Positions 63,473 to 64,000 of a stretch of DNA of 64,000 bases are shown piece after piece (positions within the stretch are counted from its first letter, which is position 1; the number at the start of each line of letters is the position of its first letter). A program made the translations under genes and the position numbers. The stretch is taken from contig NZ_SHNN01000001.1 in NCBI RefSeq assembly GCF_026262625.1, forward strand, positions 62,001 to 126,000. The letters are read 5' to 3'. The notes beneath the pieces were generated by a model. It made no database searches. It was not told where the DNA came from and saw nothing but the letters and a program-made list of their open reading frames with translations. The stretch comes from Candidatus Litorirhabdus singularis. Its GTDB lineage: Bacteria > Pseudomonadota > Gammaproteobacteria > Pseudomonadales > Halieaceae.

Positions 63473-64000
63473 ATGTACCGAACCTTCAAAATTTTCGGCC
63501 TGCTGTCGCTGGCTATCATGGCATCCAGCACCGGGCTGTTCCGCAGTGCCAGCGCTGAGGCCTTGGCGCCGCTTGCCGTTTGCGACCTCCGAGACCAGCA
63601 GCCCGCCGCAGCGATGGCCCAACCATCGATGGACGGATCGCAGATCCGTCTCGCCAATTGGAATATTCAAAAAGCCAGCCAACAAGGTTGGCGTCACGAT
63701 TTGCGCCTGCTGGGTGAAGATATCGACCTGCTGCTGCTGCAAGAAGCGGTGCTGGAACGAGAACTCGAAACCACTATCGACAACGCTGACCTGCATGCGG
63801 TATTTGCTCCTGGCTATGCTACTGACGATGAGCGCACCGGGGTAATGACGTTGAGCCGAACACCACCGATCAGTGAGTGCCTACTATCTCACCAGGAACC
63901 GTGGTTACTTACCCCCAAAGCAACCGGCATCAGCACTTATCGTATCAGCGGAAGCACCCAGCCATTGCTGGTTATCAATCTGCATGCGGTCAATTTCACC
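63473..64000 (+). CDS. Endonuclease/exonuclease/phosphatase-family protein (5' part)
   Basis: The first 176 residues of a gene that runs off the right edge. A signal-peptide-like start (FGLLSLAIMASSTGLFRSASA) is followed by EEP-fold motifs: IRLANWNIQKASQQGWRHDL, DIDLLLLQEAVLERELE, GVMTLSRTPP and LLVINLHAVNF. The asparagine of NWN, glutamate of LQEA and histidine of NLHA are the usual metal/active-site residues. It is likely an exported Mg-dependent phosphodiesterase or nuclease-like enzyme. The C-terminal aspartate/histidine motifs are outside the window. Confidence 0.82.
   Translation, partial: MYRTFKIFGLLSLAIMASSTGLFRSASAEALAPLAVCDLRDQQPAAAMAQPSMDGSQIRLANWNIQKASQQGWRHDLRLLGEDIDLLLLQEAVLERELETTIDNADLHAVFAPGYATDDERTGVMTLSRTPPISECLLSHQEPWLLTPKATGISTYRISGSTQPLLVINLHAVNFT

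Overview
The window looks like the chromosome of a marine gammaproteobacterium. The right-hand 26 kb carries the aspS-yebC-ruvCAB-ybgC-tolQRAB-pal-cpoB-queE-queC order typical of the class. The mix of sterol-desaturase, sulfotransferase, SDR and DUF3604 genes would fit the Halieaceae/OM60-NOR5 (Cellvibrionales) group. That assignment is inferred from gene content; there is no rRNA in the window.

Region 1 (1-2.2 kb): the end of an unrecognised gene and an AMP-forming acyl-CoA ligase resembling those of exosortase-associated clusters. A gene-poor stretch follows that contains an isolated tRNA 3' end (T-arm, acceptor strand, CCA).

Region 2 (2.2-37.6 kb): an accessory island. It is bracketed by two nearly identical 553-bp direct copies of a truncated IS91-family transposase region. 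A 127-bp copy of the 3' end of the ligase gene lies just beyond the right copy. Inside are three DUF3604 (PHP-like) proteins, two sterol-desaturase-type membrane hydroxylases, five short-chain dehydrogenases, three PAPS sulfotransferase-family proteins, a DUF1214 protein, SnoaL-like, SRPBCC and VOC proteins, a CaiB/BaiF CoA-transferase, a TonB-dependent receptor, a class III aminotransferase, a KstD-like flavoprotein, an epimerase-type dehydrogenase, a LysR regulator and a GH51 arabinofuranosidase. I read the block as uptake and oxidative/CoA-dependent catabolism of a lipophilic polycyclic or terpenoid substrate. The substrate is unknown. An 11-bp palindrome (ATAG-N3-CTAT) lies in three divergent intergenic regions of the island, and a degenerate copy lies upstream of the TonB receptor. 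Sites sit about 41 bp from plausible -10 hexamers, which suggests one regulon, perhaps under the island's own LysR protein.

Region 3 (37.6-38.45 kb): tRNA-Lys(UUU) on the minus strand, followed on its 3' side by three tandem 189-bp units. The second and third units start with a 19-bp copy of the tRNA 3' end, and each unit contains a bidirectional terminator-like hairpin and other inverted repeats.

Region 4 (38.5-64 kb): housekeeping. Queuosine precursor genes, the Tol-Pal envelope system, the RuvABC Holliday-junction machinery, aspartyl- and prolyl-tRNA synthetases, an FmdB zinc ribbon and a lysine/alanine-tailed HU protein come first. A lytic transglycosylase, an AraC regulator with a lipocalin-like partner, a parvulin/HupE pair and a receiver-TM-SPOR protein follow. 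The window ends with a probable polyamine module (class III aminotransferase, LuxR-type regulator, glutamine-synthetase-like ligase) and the start of an endonuclease/exonuclease/phosphatase-family protein cut by the window edge.
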